Shown here: piece after piece, positions 10,007 to 21,050 of the stretch
How the letters are laid out: each line of letters opens with the position of its first letter
Numbering within the stretch: the stretch's first letter is position 1
NCBI RefSeq assembly: GCF_024763615.1
Contig: NC_077222.1
Coordinates: forward strand, 95,513,417 to 95,577,416
Length of the DNA stretch: 64,000 bases
Origin: Phlebotomus papatasi
Lineage: Eukaryota; Arthropoda; Insecta; Diptera; Psychodidae
Direction of reading: 5' to 3'
Position numbers and translations under genes: made by a program
The notes under the pieces: model-generated
Database searches by the model: none
Told to the model about the DNA's origin: nothing
What the model saw: only the letters and a program-made list of their open reading frames with translations

Positions 10007-10197
10007 ATCAATAAATCTATCAAACTCCAAATACAAAGTGATTTAAAGACAAAAAAAAAATTGAACGTTAAAATGATTCAAATTATACATCATTAGAAAT
10101 TTTGTTGCTATACTTGCTTCGTGGAATTTTTATTTGAAATATTTTATGAAGATATTTTTGCGAAAAAAATAATTTTTTTTTGAACTTTACTATTCTC

Positions 10198-10307
10198 AAG
10201 TGCTTCTACATAATCGACTGTTTGATGGTTTTAGAACACGAAGAAGACTGGGGAAAACAGTCGAGGACAGAAATCAACACAAAAAAGTCGATAATGTAGA
10301 AGCACTT
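10198..10307. repeat. Foldback element with 23-bp arms
   Basis: AAGTGCTTCTACATAATCGA continuing CT at the left pairs with AGTCGATAATGTAGAAGCAC continuing TT at the right. A loop of about 60 bp has no recognised content. It is a small MITE or hairpin. The frame running through it is a by-product. Confidence 0.7.
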
Positions 10308-10309
10308 AA

Positions 10310-11724
10310 GAACAGTAAAGTACTACAAAAAGGTTCAGGAGAAAGATTTCCCTTTATCATTTTTCATTGGGATGGCATCATAAGTCTGTTTTTAGTACAA
10401 AAACTTATGCTACGCGCATATATTACGATATTTACGACTTGAAAAATTCTCAATCACCCACCAGAGAAATGCTCGTACCATGTTTTCAATTACATTTCGC
10501 TAATTGTCTTTCTTATTTTTCACAAATCAATGCAAATTTTGTTTTTAGTACATGTACGTGCTAAATCTTCTGATTTTTAAATATTTCCCGTGTGATAGCT
10601 CCATATTGTCGTATTTTGAATAATACATTCAAAACCGTGGAAAATCATTATTCGTGTGCTGAAGGTCCTCTTTAGTTTTGCAAATATTACTTGTTATTTA
10701 AATGTATTATACATATTTTCAGTCAGCACTGTAAAAAATCTATATTGACGCTTCCCATTAATATTAATTGTTTGAATAAACAATTCCTAAATATTTTCAT
10801 AAAGTCTTTTTTGCCTTAAAATATCTCACACTGTCCAATTTGTGTGTTTCTGCTTCCCCGTGAAGAGAAGCACTTCGTATTGGCATAAGCATAAAATTGT
10901 ATTATTTAAGTTTTTTTTATGTGGAGTGTTTTTGTCATGGGTGGGTATGGCAATGTGAAACTGAATATTTACAAAAATAAGCATTTGTACGCCATGGAAG
11001 ACACATAAAGAGTTGATAGTTTAATTTGAATAAATTCCCAAAGATGATTTCGGATGGCTATATAAATTTTTATGTGGCAAAGAAAGACAGTGCCTGGAGA
11101 AAAGAAAACCTATATAGGCTCTAACTGTGCTGTACGCAACAGAAAATTTTACACTCCAAGATACAAAAGGTGCCTTCTTTTTCTGCATTAATTTGATTCA
11201 ATTTGTTTATATTGCTATGGTAATATTGATATGTTAATTTGAGTATAAATTTTTAACACGTAGCAAAAAGTCAAAAAAAAATCGAGGGAATATTTAAAAA
11301 CAGAAAAATTATTTGCCAGGCCAGTTGAAATACAAAATGACTGTATACATACGTTGTATACCGTAAGGGTTATTAGGTGGAATTTTTAATAAAAAAAATA
11401 CTCTTGTGGTCATTTTAAAATTTAATGATTTCGGGATCAAGTTCAAATGTTATCAAAGTCATCAAAGTATTTCTTTCATCTCCCTAAAAATTAAAATGGG
11501 GGTGGATTAACAGCTTTAAATCAACCTCACTTCTAATTTATTTGAGAGAATACTGTGCGGTTTGTGGGAAAAATATCAAAAAATAACGACTTAGTCGGAG
11601 TTACCTGAACCCAGATATAGGAGTTCAAACTTTGAAGTGTTTTCGATAATGATTTATAACCATTATAACGATTTTTTATTTTTTAACATTTGTATCTCGT
11701 TAGGTATTCTTAGAAACTAATTTA
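10310..11724. other. AT-rich noncoding DNA
   Basis: There is no gene. One more palindrome of the TTTAGTACATGTAC type is present at 10544-10565. The rest is AT-rich with no identifiable element. Confidence 0.5.
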
Positions 11725-12057
11725 GGGTAACTGTACCAAATTTCGACCAGCTTGCAATTTCGGCCATTTGTTTTGTTCCTTAAATTTACATGAATTTTTA
11801 GTTTTTGCATACTCTTTAAGATTACAAAAAATGCCGCATCTACGAACCAGATGATTTGACTGGAAGAATTCCGGAAGGGCAAGGAACTATTACAATCAAG
11901 GTGGCCGAAATATTACTCAAAGCAATGTCTACATTTTTTATTTATTCTAAAATGTTTTAAGAATGATTTTAGAGAAAACAAAGACGATAAACTGTCTACA
12001 AGGTTCTAAGCAACACTCCTTAAAATGAAGTAACATAACAACATTCAATTTAAACCC
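11725..12057. mobile_element. GGGGAA-family element, inverted copy of 9068-9712
   Basis: It starts GGGTAACTGTACCAAATTTC after TA (11723-11724) and ends ..AATTTAAACCC before TA (12058-12059). It is the reverse complement of the element at 9068-9712 minus the piggyBac-like insert, which confirms that insert as a later arrival. No transposase. Confidence 0.75.
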
Positions 12058-12824
12058 TAAAAATTTTTTCTTTCATTTTTTTTTAATACTAATGTTTTGC
12101 AGGTTAAGTTCATATTATCCTTTATGTTAGAAAAGTAAAGAATAAAAATTGTTTAGAACGTTAAGGTATCCAATATTGATCAAAATCTCCAAATGCAAGA
12201 TGTCTATATTGTCGGTTGGATCAGCAATTGGGCTAACAGCATTTTCTGATCCAACCAACGATATATCATTGCTTGGAACAGAGATTGTTGTAGTCAGTAG
12301 AATTGTTTGTTCACGAATGTAGTGAAATTCTGGAAAATCACTATTAGGAAGAGTGCACTCTAGTGGAGTGATACGATCAGATCATATTAATTGTTTTCTG
12401 AACTGTCTGAACGTCGTTGATGGTCCATTTGATCTTCCTGTCCGTCTGTTTCTCCGGCTGTCGCCAACTCTAGAGGCCAACCGATAAGAGATAGCGACTT
12501 GAGACCTTAGAAGACCCCCCTCCCCCTATAAGTCAATCCAAGGATCGTTAACATGCCTATCATTTTTCTCCTCACTCCTTTTCCCCTCCAAATATTTTTT
12601 TTGGATTTCTCGAAAACCCGTCGTGCGATTTTCTTTAATTTTTGGATGTGTTTTAGAGATTAACCAGGCGGATATTTCGTCCTTATACGAAAATACCGTT
12701 GAATCTTTCCTAATAACGGTTTTTCAAGATCAAAGGTTTAAATGGCTCTAGAGAGAGTATTTTTCAACCGAATTGTATCATGTTTGGGCTCGTTAGAAAG
12801 GTCTTGGAATTTCCGAAAAAAACT
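12058..12824. other. Noncoding DNA with an imperfect hairpin
   Basis: There is no gene. At 12206-12264, ATTGTCGGTTGGATCAG pairs with CTGATCCAACCAACGAT across a 20-base loop. The stretch 12420-12540 is GC-richer. Its AGGCCAACCGATAAGAGATA resembles segments near 40830 and 51100, so it may be a relic of a dispersed repeat. Confidence 0.5.
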
Positions 12825-13045
12825 TAACCGGTTCCAATCGGTTCTTAGCCCGGTAATGAACCGGTCCGATAACTAATTTTTATACGAAATTTAATTATAT
12901 TACTCCTGAGGCGTGTTTTTAGAGAATAATTATGAATCGGTTCAGATCGGTTTGTGAACCGATAATGAATCGGTAACTTTCGTCCGAAAATTAATTCTAT
13001 TACTCTTAAAACTATTTTGGGGGATATTTTAAGTGATTCATAAAT
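12825..13045. repeat. Two-unit tandem of a ~107-bp CCGGTT-rich sequence
   Basis: Units beginning near 12828 (CCGGTTCCAATCGGTTCTTA) and 12938 (CGGTTCAGATCGGTTTGTGA) continue in parallel through TAATGAACCGGT, TTTTATACGAAATTTAATTA, ATTACTC and ATAATTATGAAT-like parts. A third partial unit starts near 13045. A related fragment lies at about 51395-51540. Confidence 0.65.
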
Positions 13046-13183
13046 CGGTTGAGAATCAGCAAACAAAAGTACTTTTGAAGTATAACACCTAAGACCGTCT
13101 TCAGACTAGAGGTCTAGCCTAGTTTTCGAAGGTCTCAAAATCCTAAATAGCAACCAATTTAATTTGTTCTTCTGTTTCAAATA

Positions 13184-13522
13184 CAGTAGAGTCCCGCTAT
13201 AGGCCATCGCTCTATAATCCACAATTTATCGACCGTTGATTTCAAAACACTGATTTTAAGTTAGGTTATGTTTTTTAGTACGCGACATGCAAATGTTGTC
13301 ACAATTATTTTAATATTTTTGGCAAACTTTATTGAGTAGTTGTGATAATTGTGATCCATAATAAAGAGAGCGAGGACAAATATCACAATTGCAAAGAAAG
13401 TGGAAGCCGTCGAGCAATTTCAATACTAAAAGTCGTTGATTATTTTAAAAAATGACATGGACTATAGTGCGACCCAAGTGTCAAATCTGGAACCAAATAT
13501 GGACTATAGCGAGACTCTACTG
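13184..13522. mobile_element. pogo/Tc1-like MITE, 339 bp, copy 1
   Basis: Terminal repeats CAGTAGAGTCCCGCTATAGG at the left and CTATAGCGAGACTCTACTG at the right, flanked by TA (13182-13183 and 13523-13524). The interior is repeated in opposite orientation at 29834-30174. TA duplication with a CAGT start suits the pogo/Tc1-mariner group. It has no frame of useful length. Confidence 0.85.
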
Positions 13523-13524
13523 TA

Positions 13525-14533
13525 GATTACTTCTTCTTAATAGATATAGTCCATTTCTAAGTCAAAATTTTCCAAAAATTTTCGACTAATAAGAAATTAG
13601 AGAAGTTAAGCTAATTAAATTATTATAGTTAGGATTATCCGAATTAGATAAAATCTGCACTGATTTGTTTAATAATTTTTATCAATTTTGAAAGCATTTT
13701 CAAGATTCCCCTATTGAAGAAGTGTTTATCCCTACGGTTCCTAATATCTGAAGCTTCAATATCTCAATTAATATATTTTTTAAATACAAGTTTTAGAGAA
13801 AAACAGAATGAAGAAAACATTTTTACGCTCTCCAGCTTCACTTTTCAATTGAATTTTCCTCAATTGCAAGTTAGATCACATTAAAAATCTCCCCTACCAT
13901 ATATGCTAAATGCTTATCGGTTTCCTTTTTTTAGTGTGTAATTTTTATATTCAGCAATAATGAATGTGGCGTCCATTTTGGAATAATGCATGATTAATTT
14001 AGATTGTTACTTGTGGCACAGCTCCCTCATTTGAAAATCACAAAATAAGTATAGCTACGAGGCAGATAGATTGTAATGATATTAAAAACAAATGGTCGTG
14101 TATGTTGAGGGGTATATATATAATACCTATTTGGAGAGCGCAGAAAACCACTTTGTCATTAAAGGTATTTTAGCTTAATGGTGACTCTGTGTGTTAAATA
14201 TGCAAAACTGCAAGTATAATTTTTATACTGCACAGTATTACAACATGTTTTTCAATTTGATGTGGGGAGTTAATAAAAAACCTCACAATGTATTTACACA
14301 TAATGTTGACTACACTAACGAAATGAAAATATTGATCTCAATGTTGGTTGCTGTGTGGTTATTAATCATTAAAAATTAAAAATTTCAATTACGAGCAAAA
14401 TGTGAATAATTTAAGAAAAAAAAATTAATTAATCACATTTTAATCTCTATGACAAACATTCGGCGTATTTATTCAAAATAGGCAATTTTGTCAAGAAAAA
14501 ATATAAAAAAGAGAATTTCAAAATGTAAAATTA
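13525..14533. other. AT-rich noncoding DNA
   Basis: No gene or clear repeat. A TATATATAA run at 14114-14122 is present without a well-placed initiator. Confidence 0.5.
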
Positions 14534-15601
14534 GGGGAAATGCTCATAATTTTGTCCAGTTTCTTATTTTGGACACTTTGAGGATAACATTGGACACTAA
14601 AAATAAATTGATTAAAATGATGGATTTTTATTCCAATATTTGATGAAAAATGAATTCTATCTAAATATTTGTTCTTTTTGGAAGATTTTAACACTAAATA
14701 CGTTAAAATTTGAATATGATTTGAGTTGAAATTGCTTTGTTGAAAATTCAGTGTGAGCAATTGCTTACGAGAAATATGACAGAACTTCGTGGCTAACTTC
14801 AGTCTTATTTAGTTTTGGTGAAGTACTAACAAAGTTTGTTCGCTGTTTTTGAGTGATATTATTGAATATTCATTGAATATTGTGTTGATTCACGTTAGTG
14901 GTGATTTGTACATTTGACCTGAAGTAATATTTGCCTTGTGAATTATATTTTTCGTGTGAAAAATGGGAAATTTTTTAAGACGTTCACCAGTGAGGTGATG
15001 ATTCTTATTTTGGACAGGTGTTTTTCTCACGAAATTTCGTGAAGTTTTAGCTTTTGTGATGACTAGGTTGGACAAATGCCTGGAGAAACAAAGGAGCATC
15101 ATCTCTACGAAAGAGATGTAGCGAGAAATGCCTTGAAAGGCTCCCGGAAAGGTCAGGGAATGAGCGAATCCGCACGTACTTGGAGTACCGAAGTCAACTC
15201 ACTTTAATGAATGATATAGAAAGTTTCCGGGCTTCTTGTGACATTCTACGTTTCCCTTACATGAACAGGAAGAGGACTTGGTAAGATTGGTTCATCAAAT
15301 GAAGAACAATGGGCATCCTATTGAGGCGGATTAGCTGTCCAAATTTACAGTCAAGTTGGACAAATTAATAAACAAGTTGTCCAAAATAAGAGCCAAGGTC
15401 ACCTCTACATATCAATTCATTTTTAAACGTATTAAAACTAATTTTAATAAAAATAAGACGATAAATAGCTTGCTAAGTTTCTAAACAACCCTTCTGAAAA
15501 GAGAGTAACAAGAAATGTCAATTAGTATAGAAAATATCGCACTTCAAACTTGGAACTTCGATGCTTATAAGCAGACTGTCCAAAATTATAAGCACTTCCC
15601 C
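14534..15601. mobile_element. GGGGAA-family element, ~1.07 kb
   Basis: It starts GGGGAAATGCTCATAATTTT after TA (14532-14533) and ends AAATTATAAGCACTTCCCC before TA (15602-15603), with ~27-bp inverted ends. TGTCCAAAATAAG-type words recur inside. The part near 15440-15530 (AAGACGATAAATAGCTTGC, GAGAGTAACAAGAAATGTCA) matches the interior of the 9068 and 11725 elements, so these belong to one lineage with exchanged termini. It has short broken frames only. Confidence 0.8.
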
Positions 15602-15603
15602 TA

Positions 15604-16184
15604 GTCTGAACTGGAATATCAACAATGTGTCTTGTGGTCACTTTTTCGAGGTGAAAAGGTCGTCGTCATGGCCAAAAGACTTAAAAAAAAATACCAACAA
15701 CCGCACTTCAATAAGGTAGAAGAGAGAGGTATATCGCTATAGGCTTATGGTTTTATATCAAAGAGTAGAAATCAGAATTTTGCTTGAAAGGAGGCTCATT
15801 CAAATAAAAAAAAAAGAAGTAAGAGATTTTTAATAGTTCCGCGCATTGTTTCCGGACACACCAGTTTATCCAGTCTTGCAAGCAGTTAAAAAACTACATT
15901 ATATCTGCGAAATACTATAAGTGAAAAGTGTACCCGGTTATTATACAATTCAGCAGAACAATATTGTTGCCATTTGGTCTTTTGAAGAAAAATTCTTGAA
16001 GAGAGTTGGGGGGGTTATAGTCTGAAGAGAGGAGTGTTAAGTGCAATTGTAAATGCGAATATTTCCTTTATCTCGTTTTTCAAGATTTCTTTGCCATTTT
16101 CAGTATAAATTAATGCTAAACTTGTACTGTTAATTATATGTTTTTCTTTTTTTTCTCTCTTCTATCCCATTCCAAATCATACAG
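15604..16184. other. Noncoding DNA upstream of the ZSWIM coding start
   Basis: No gene is visible. It ends in a long pyrimidine tract (TTTTTCTTTTTTTTCTCTCT, then TCTATCCC) and CATACAG, a good splice acceptor with AG at 16183-16184. This part may be the 3' end of a 5'-UTR intron. Confidence 0.45.
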
Positions 16185-16490
16185 GCAATATCATCGATAA
16201 ATGAGGTAGTGAAAGAAAAGTGAAGTGAATTTTTAAAATAGAAGTGTTTAATAAGGTTTTCTTTTTTAATTTTCGTGAAAGAAAAACTCGAGTGTTAACG
16301 TTTTTCCAAGGAACTGCATAACCCTAGGGGGTATTATAGAGAAAATGTGTTTGCATGAAGTGAGCAGGAAAATGCACTTGTTTTATGCAAAAATTATATA
16401 GATAGTGAAAATAAGTGGTGTGTGTGTGTGCGGTTGAGAAGTTTATAATTTAGGAAGAAGGAATAATAATAGAGAAATAATTCATGTACA
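16185..16490 (+). other. Probable 5' UTR of the ZSWIM gene
   Basis: It lies between a strong acceptor (polypyrimidine tract plus CAG ending at 16184) and the coding ATG. A TAG at 16470 is in frame with and upstream of the ATG, so the coding start is limited to 16491. An out-of-frame ATG at 16484 would overlap the main start. RNA data would be needed to tell a UTR exon from a continuous first exon. Confidence 0.45.
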
Positions 16491-16795
16491 ATGATTCGAT
16501 ACAATGGAGTACAAGCACCATCTGTGTCATCCTCGATCAATACGGCATGTTGTCATCTAAATTGTTCTCGACCCAATAACTTTCTGCCAGCGTCATCAGT
16601 TGCACGAAATGGTGGGCTTCCACGGTGTCCGGACACCCTGCTGGACATCACGGCCAGAAAGGTGGCCGAAACGGAACCCTTTCAGCGAATTGAGGAGCGA
16701 TACGATCGGATTCCCGAACCTGTTCAGCGTCGCATCATCTTCTGGTCATTTCCACGGAATGAGCGAGACATTTGCATGTACAGCTCACTGTCAAG
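16491..16795 (+). CDS. ZSWIM4/5/6: ZSWIM4/5/6-like protein, exon 1 (N-terminus)
   Basis: The ATG at 16491 is the first in frame after a TAG at 16470. The exon encodes residues 1-101 plus two bases of the next codon and ends at the donor AAG|GTAAG (GT at 16796). After a low-complexity Ser/Asn-rich start, the conserved part is TLLDITARKVAE, FQRIEERYDRIPEPVQRRI and IFWSFPRNERDICMYSSL. TLLDITARKV fits the position of a BC-box, the Elongin C binding segment, with Thr where Cys is usual. IPEPVQRRI fits a Cul2-box. Both would link the protein to a cullin-RING ubiquitin ligase, as described for the ZSWIM8/EBAX-1 relatives. Ligase membership is inference. The frame carries on correctly into the exon at 20204. 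Confidence 0.92.
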
Positions 16796-17261
16796 GTAAG
16801 AAATCACATCTTAAGATTGACCAATAATCTTTTGAACAATATTGAGAGAGAGAGGAAATTGTCTTTGCTGGAAAGTCTTCAAGTGCACTTTGGGTGTACA
16901 AGAATTATTGATCGTGCAAGTGCAAATTAGAGACCACCCGTTGACAAATGAATGTCTGACGATGGTGTGTTGGGAGACAAAGTTGGATAAATTGACTAAT
17001 TTGTTGTATGCAACATGATAATAGACCAATCTATAAGACTAAACAGCCATTATTACGTAATGTCTCCGACAAAAGACAAATAAGGAAGCTATAAACCCTT
17101 ATTATTTTCACCATAGGTGTACATTTTCTTCCATATACCCTCATATACTTTTTATAAAAGGGCACAAGAGACACGATTCAATGCTCAAAAGAAACAGTCG
17201 AATGAGAAATACTTCGCGGAGTACTCGAAATTATCGTAGATGCTAAAACATTGAAGAGGTA

Positions 17262-17487
17262 AACCCGAAAAGCCAAAATTTCAAAATCAAAAACCTCAAA
17301 ACAAAAGCCAAAATTTCGAATGATGATAAGCCTAAAAGGAACGAAATTATACGTAGAAAAATGTGTAGAATAATTTTCTAAAATACAAAATTTCCCTTTG
17401 CCTCCAACGAGTGTGGATGAAATCTTGGATGTAGCTATGACAATTTTAAAAAATTCGGGATTTTGGCTTTTCGGGATTATGTCTATT
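17262..17487. repeat. Foldback element built of GGGATTTTGGCTTT words, copy 1
   Basis: The left arm is AACCCGAAAAGCCAAAATTT with repeated AAAGCCAAAATTTCGAA. The right arm is AATTCGGGATTTTGGCTTTT then CGGGATTATG. The middle (AATGTGTAGAATAATTTTCT, TTTCCCTTTGCCTCCA, TAGCTATGACA) is shared with 33603-33885, so this is one family. No frame or target duplication is seen. Confidence 0.7.
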
Positions 17488-17532
17488 TAAAACGTTAAAC
17501 TGTTTATAAGAACTTTAAAACTCTAAAATATT

Positions 17533-17756
17533 TATTTATTTATTTTATTTCGATGTACCGGGCTTTTATTGCTATTTTGTACATTGTTCAGTTTACAAAT
17601 TTATTATTTAGTTTACAATGTTTCGTCAAAAATGTCCATTCAGACGCTTCAATCATTTGCACCGGGCGGGACTCGAACTCACAACTGTGACAGTCGAGCC
17701 AGGGGTCGCACCGCTCAAGAGCTAAACGCTCTTACCAATTGCTCCACGGACCCCCT
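17533..17756 (-). mobile_element. tRNA-derived SINE
   Basis: Read on the minus strand it begins GGGGGTCCGTGGAGCAATTG, with an A-box-like TGGAGCAATTGG (plus positions 17735-17746) and a B-box AGTTCGAGTCC (17669-17679). These are followed by a ~130-bp unrelated body and a tail of TAAA repeats. The insertion is flanked by a perfect 14-bp direct repeat AACTCTAAAATATT (17519-17532 and 17757-17770), the product of LINE-type retroposition. Head, body, tail and duplication are all present, so the copy is complete and fairly young. The partner LINE is not in this window. Confidence 0.88.
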
Positions 17757-17961
17757 AACTCTAAAATATTCCCCTAGATTCTGAGGTCAAGAAAACCTAA
17801 AGATATATTAATATAATAATATAATATTGGATGCAATTTAAGCACCTTTAATGCTAGAGAAAATCCTCTTGACCTAAATGGTGTTCGAAACCGGAACGTT
17901 TGCATCACAGAAGTATAGTCCTCTTTCACGTGATCGACTTAATACCTTTAAATAATTTTTA

Positions 17962-18413
17962 GTACCGTAGATGTGAGTGACTGCACTGAGAAAAAAAAGA
18001 AGGTGCGATTAACTTTTCCTCCTCATAACTTTAACACTTTTTAGGTGTAAAAATATATCAACATTTTTTAATGTTAATTTTACACCTTTTTAAGAGTAAA
18101 ATTAACATGAAAAAGGGTAACTTTAACTCCTAATACACCTAAAAAGGGTAATATTTACACCGATTTTGAATCAGTCCTGCAGGATAAAAAATTAACATTT
18201 CCGGAATGTTATTTTAACTTTTTCGGATTTCTCTCAGTGTGTACTCTTGCTTTTCGTAAGCTCTATTTCAATTCTAGCATTTAAGGACGGTCTTCATCGA
18301 TTTCCGATCTGACATGTCCGATCGGTAAAGTCCATACTTAAGTGCTAGGATTAAAGAAAAATTTACGAAAAGCAGAGGTGCAAAGTCACAGGCATCTACG
18401 GTATCAAAATTCA
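17962..18413. mobile_element. Foldback element (TACCGTAGATG family), interrupted copy
   Basis: The left end TACCGTAGATGTGAGTGACT and right end GGTGCAAAGTCACAGGCATC then TACGGTA are inverted copies. The intact relative is at 21214-21414. Here the left arm is split by the CACTGAG element at 17984-18239, after which TACTCTTGCTTTTCGTAAGC resumes the relative's sequence. Confidence 0.75.
17984..18239. mobile_element. CACTGAG-ended MITE, copy 1
   Basis: The ends are CACTGAGA and TCTCAGTG. The interior words AAGGGTAACTTTAACTCCTA, AATATTTACACCGATTTTGA and AACATTTCCGGAATGTTA recur in inverse order at 24897-25115. I could not define a target duplication. The element lies inside an older foldback element. 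Confidence 0.75.
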
Positions 18414-19242
18414 AGACATCCTGTTCTTCAAACATATTATATTAATCGTATCGGAATATTTTGTTACAATGTAATCACATTACTGCTGTCGTATTCCGTG
18501 ATTGTTAAATTGTTCTAGAAATTATCAAAATCAGAACTTAAATCTGAAGTTTATCCTTCATCTTACTTTGTCCGGAATTACAAATTTTACATTCAATTAA
18601 AAAAGAAAGTCGAAATGACTATTACGGATACTGATTTGAAAATTCGGAAGCCCATAACCTTTTTACGTAAACTTTGGCGGTTCTGGACTGTTCACAATGC
18701 ATTTGATTAATGCTTTTAATATAAGAATAATTCTAAACGAGCAAACGAATCTCTAGATACGATTAATATTGAATTTATTTAAAATCCATGGGATCATTAA
18801 AACCTGTTTAATATTTAAAAATTTCTATTGAAAATAAGATTTAAATTTTAAATTTTTAAGGTTTAAAGGAATTTGACACTTTAAATCTAAAGATTCCTAA
18901 AAAATGAGAATTTAAAAATTAATCTAAAGTTTTTTAAGTTTTAAAGATTTATCGCATTCATTAATATTGAAGGAATTAATTTGTATTCTGATAGGCAAAA
19001 TTTAGTAAATTTTGCAATTAATATACTCTCACAAAGTGAAAATATTAAACATCCTTATTTTTAGAGCTTATAAAGTAGAATTTTAGAACATTTAATTACC
19101 TTTAGAGGCCGGTTTTAAAGATTTAACACTTAAAAATTTATCTCGGAATTCAGGGGTTAGTTTTGTAAATATTAAAGCGTCCATACTTAAACAACTCATT
19201 AGAAAGAAATACCTATTTATTTTATTAAAATAAAAATATTGG

Positions 19243-19565
19243 AAAAAATATTTCGCAAAATTGTTCGTAAATGTTTGTGAATTTCTACTGAAGGCTTACG
19301 AAATGCTCGTAAATAGTATAACCAGCAAAAATTTGTATTTTTTTTTTACAAACTTTGTTTGCAAATTTGTTTGTACATTTTTATTTGTCTGGCAAAAATT
19401 ACGAACATTTACGAATAAATGTTCGTAAACGAATAAATAAAAGAAGTAAAAATGTCTGTTGAGTGATCAAGTTGAAAACAATTTTTGTGGTAAAGTACAA
19501 ACATTAGCGAATTTTTTTGTTCTTTGTACAAACATTTACAAACAATTTTACGAAATATTTTTTCT
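19243..19565. repeat. Foldback element rich in TTTACGAACA, copy A
   Basis: The left arm AAATATTTCGCAAAATTGTT continuing CGTAAATGTTTGT pairs with the right arm ACAAACATTTACAAACAATT continuing TTACGAAATATTT. The interior also carries many direct and inverted copies of TTTACGAACA. Related copies lie at 22030-22468 and 22655-22905. Confidence 0.75.
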
Positions 19566-20203
19566 GTGAATATTAAAGCTAAATGATAAATTTTCAAAAA
19601 CTTTACGCTGTAGGGGTGGGAATAAAGAAACAGTGATTTATTTTTATTTAGAATTTTTTTTTAGTTAAGGTTTTTAATTAAATCGAAATCTATTCAAAAA
19701 TTATTAAAATGTTTTGCTTATACTATGCATACTTTGAAATATATGCTAAAAACTAATTTTGAGGAGCAGAAAAGGTTTAAAAAAATAATGTTACTTATGA
19801 TCCGTGATTCGTGAGGGAGGGTTCCTCGGATATTTCAAATCTCTAACTGCAACTGCTTGGCCTCTAAATCTCACAACGAACAAATAAACATATATCATTA
19901 GATTTGCAAAAATATGAGGGTCGGCTGTGGGAATTTTGTTTGGTAGAATAAAATATAGGGATTAATACAATATTGCTCTTCTCTCAGCAGACTTCGAGCG
20001 ATAAAAAGGGAATAAAATGAAATTTTGTTTGAAATTCGAACCATTTCATATGGGAAAAGGAGCAAAGTCCTGAGTAGAAATTTAATGAGAGAATTTGGGA
20101 AGGAAAAGTTTTACGTTTTCTTCCACACCCTTGTAAAACAGCACAATATTTGTCATTCGCAATGGATTCCAATTCAACTTCTAATATCCTGTTCCTATTT
20201 CAG

Positions 20204-20301
20204 GGTATCGCTCTTAAATTCTGGAGATTCGCAAAGTCTGAGCTTCTGCAAGGGATTAAAGTTGCTGGAGAGTGGTTGTGTTGAGTGTGTTCTACAAGTT
20301 G
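20204..20301 (+). CDS. ZSWIM4/5/6: ZSWIM4/5/6-like protein, exon 2
   Basis: Acceptor CCTATTTCAG|G and donor TTG|GTAAGT (GT at 20302). The first base completes the Arg codon begun in exon 1 and the last base starts a Gly codon finished in exon 3. It encodes about residues 102-134, including LSFCKGLKLLESGCVECVLQ. This matches a conserved ZSWIM4/5/6 block in which human proteins read roughly LLEQGCVDDVLQVGFHLSGT (from memory). At 98 bp with correct phases on both sides, and with the match continuing into exon 3, the exon is secure even though it is short. Confidence 0.92.
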
Positions 20302-21050
20302 GTAAGTTGTACATTTTCTTTTATACATTTTTTTTTATTATGTTTATTGTTTTCCGCCAGTACTAAAGTTTGTTCATGTGGAAAGCACATATGAGTTAAT
20401 TTTGTATGAAAGAATATTTCTCGATAACTTCCAGACGTTATTTCACTGCGAATAAAATGTAATTATTTTAAATTTAAAATGTATAGCTTATTCTTTGAAA
20501 CTTATAAAAGTTTACTTTTTTTTCTTTAGAAATTTAACATTTTCTAAAGGTTTTCCTTTTACCGTAAATGTCTAGAGAGAAATGTTTTATACATTAGGCC
20601 AAGGTTGTAATATCAGTCTGGAATCTTTTTCCAACGAGTACGTCACTAAATGTTTCATTGTAATTGCGTTTGCCTTCGATATGATTCATGGGAATACAGT
20701 CGAATTTTCCAAGTAACTTATCTCAATAAGTTCGATGGAATAAGTATGATTTGCAGGTGAAACATCTGGCCCTACCTCATAACTCTGGCATTTCCTCATT
20801 TACAATTTTTTTATGTTTCTTTAGGGTATTTTTTTTAGCTCTGATTCTTTATCAAATCACAGCTTTTGATTCTTAAGCGAGTCGTTTTGATATTTATATT
20901 TCTAGTGACATTCTCTTTAACCCAGTTTTTGAGCCTGTCAACCATCCAACCGGTAAACTGCTACTTGCGTTTATTGGAAAAGGTGTTCACTATTTTAGGA
21001 AATTCTTAAAATATTTCTTTCTGAAGATGTGAGACTCTTTAGTATCTTAT

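Larger units (their letters stand above)
16796..20203 (+). other. ZSWIM intron 1, 3.4 kb
   Basis: Donor GTAAG at 16796, acceptor CCTATTTCAG ending at 20203. It contains a SINE, two foldback families and a CACTGAG element, listed separately. The stretch 18414-19242 is AT-rich with no feature I can name, and 19570-20203 likewise holds no gene. Confidence 0.85.

Noticed and set aside
10200..10442. 80-codon frame at 10.2 kb
   Set aside because: It begins in the arm of a hairpin repeat and shows no protein-like features.
14114..14160. TATATATAA run as a promoter
   Set aside because: No initiator at the right distance and such runs are common in this AT-rich DNA.
17640..17756. A functional tRNA gene at 17.7 kb
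   Set aside because: The A and B boxes are there but the stems do not close into a proper cloverleaf, and the head is joined to a SINE body, tail and target duplication.
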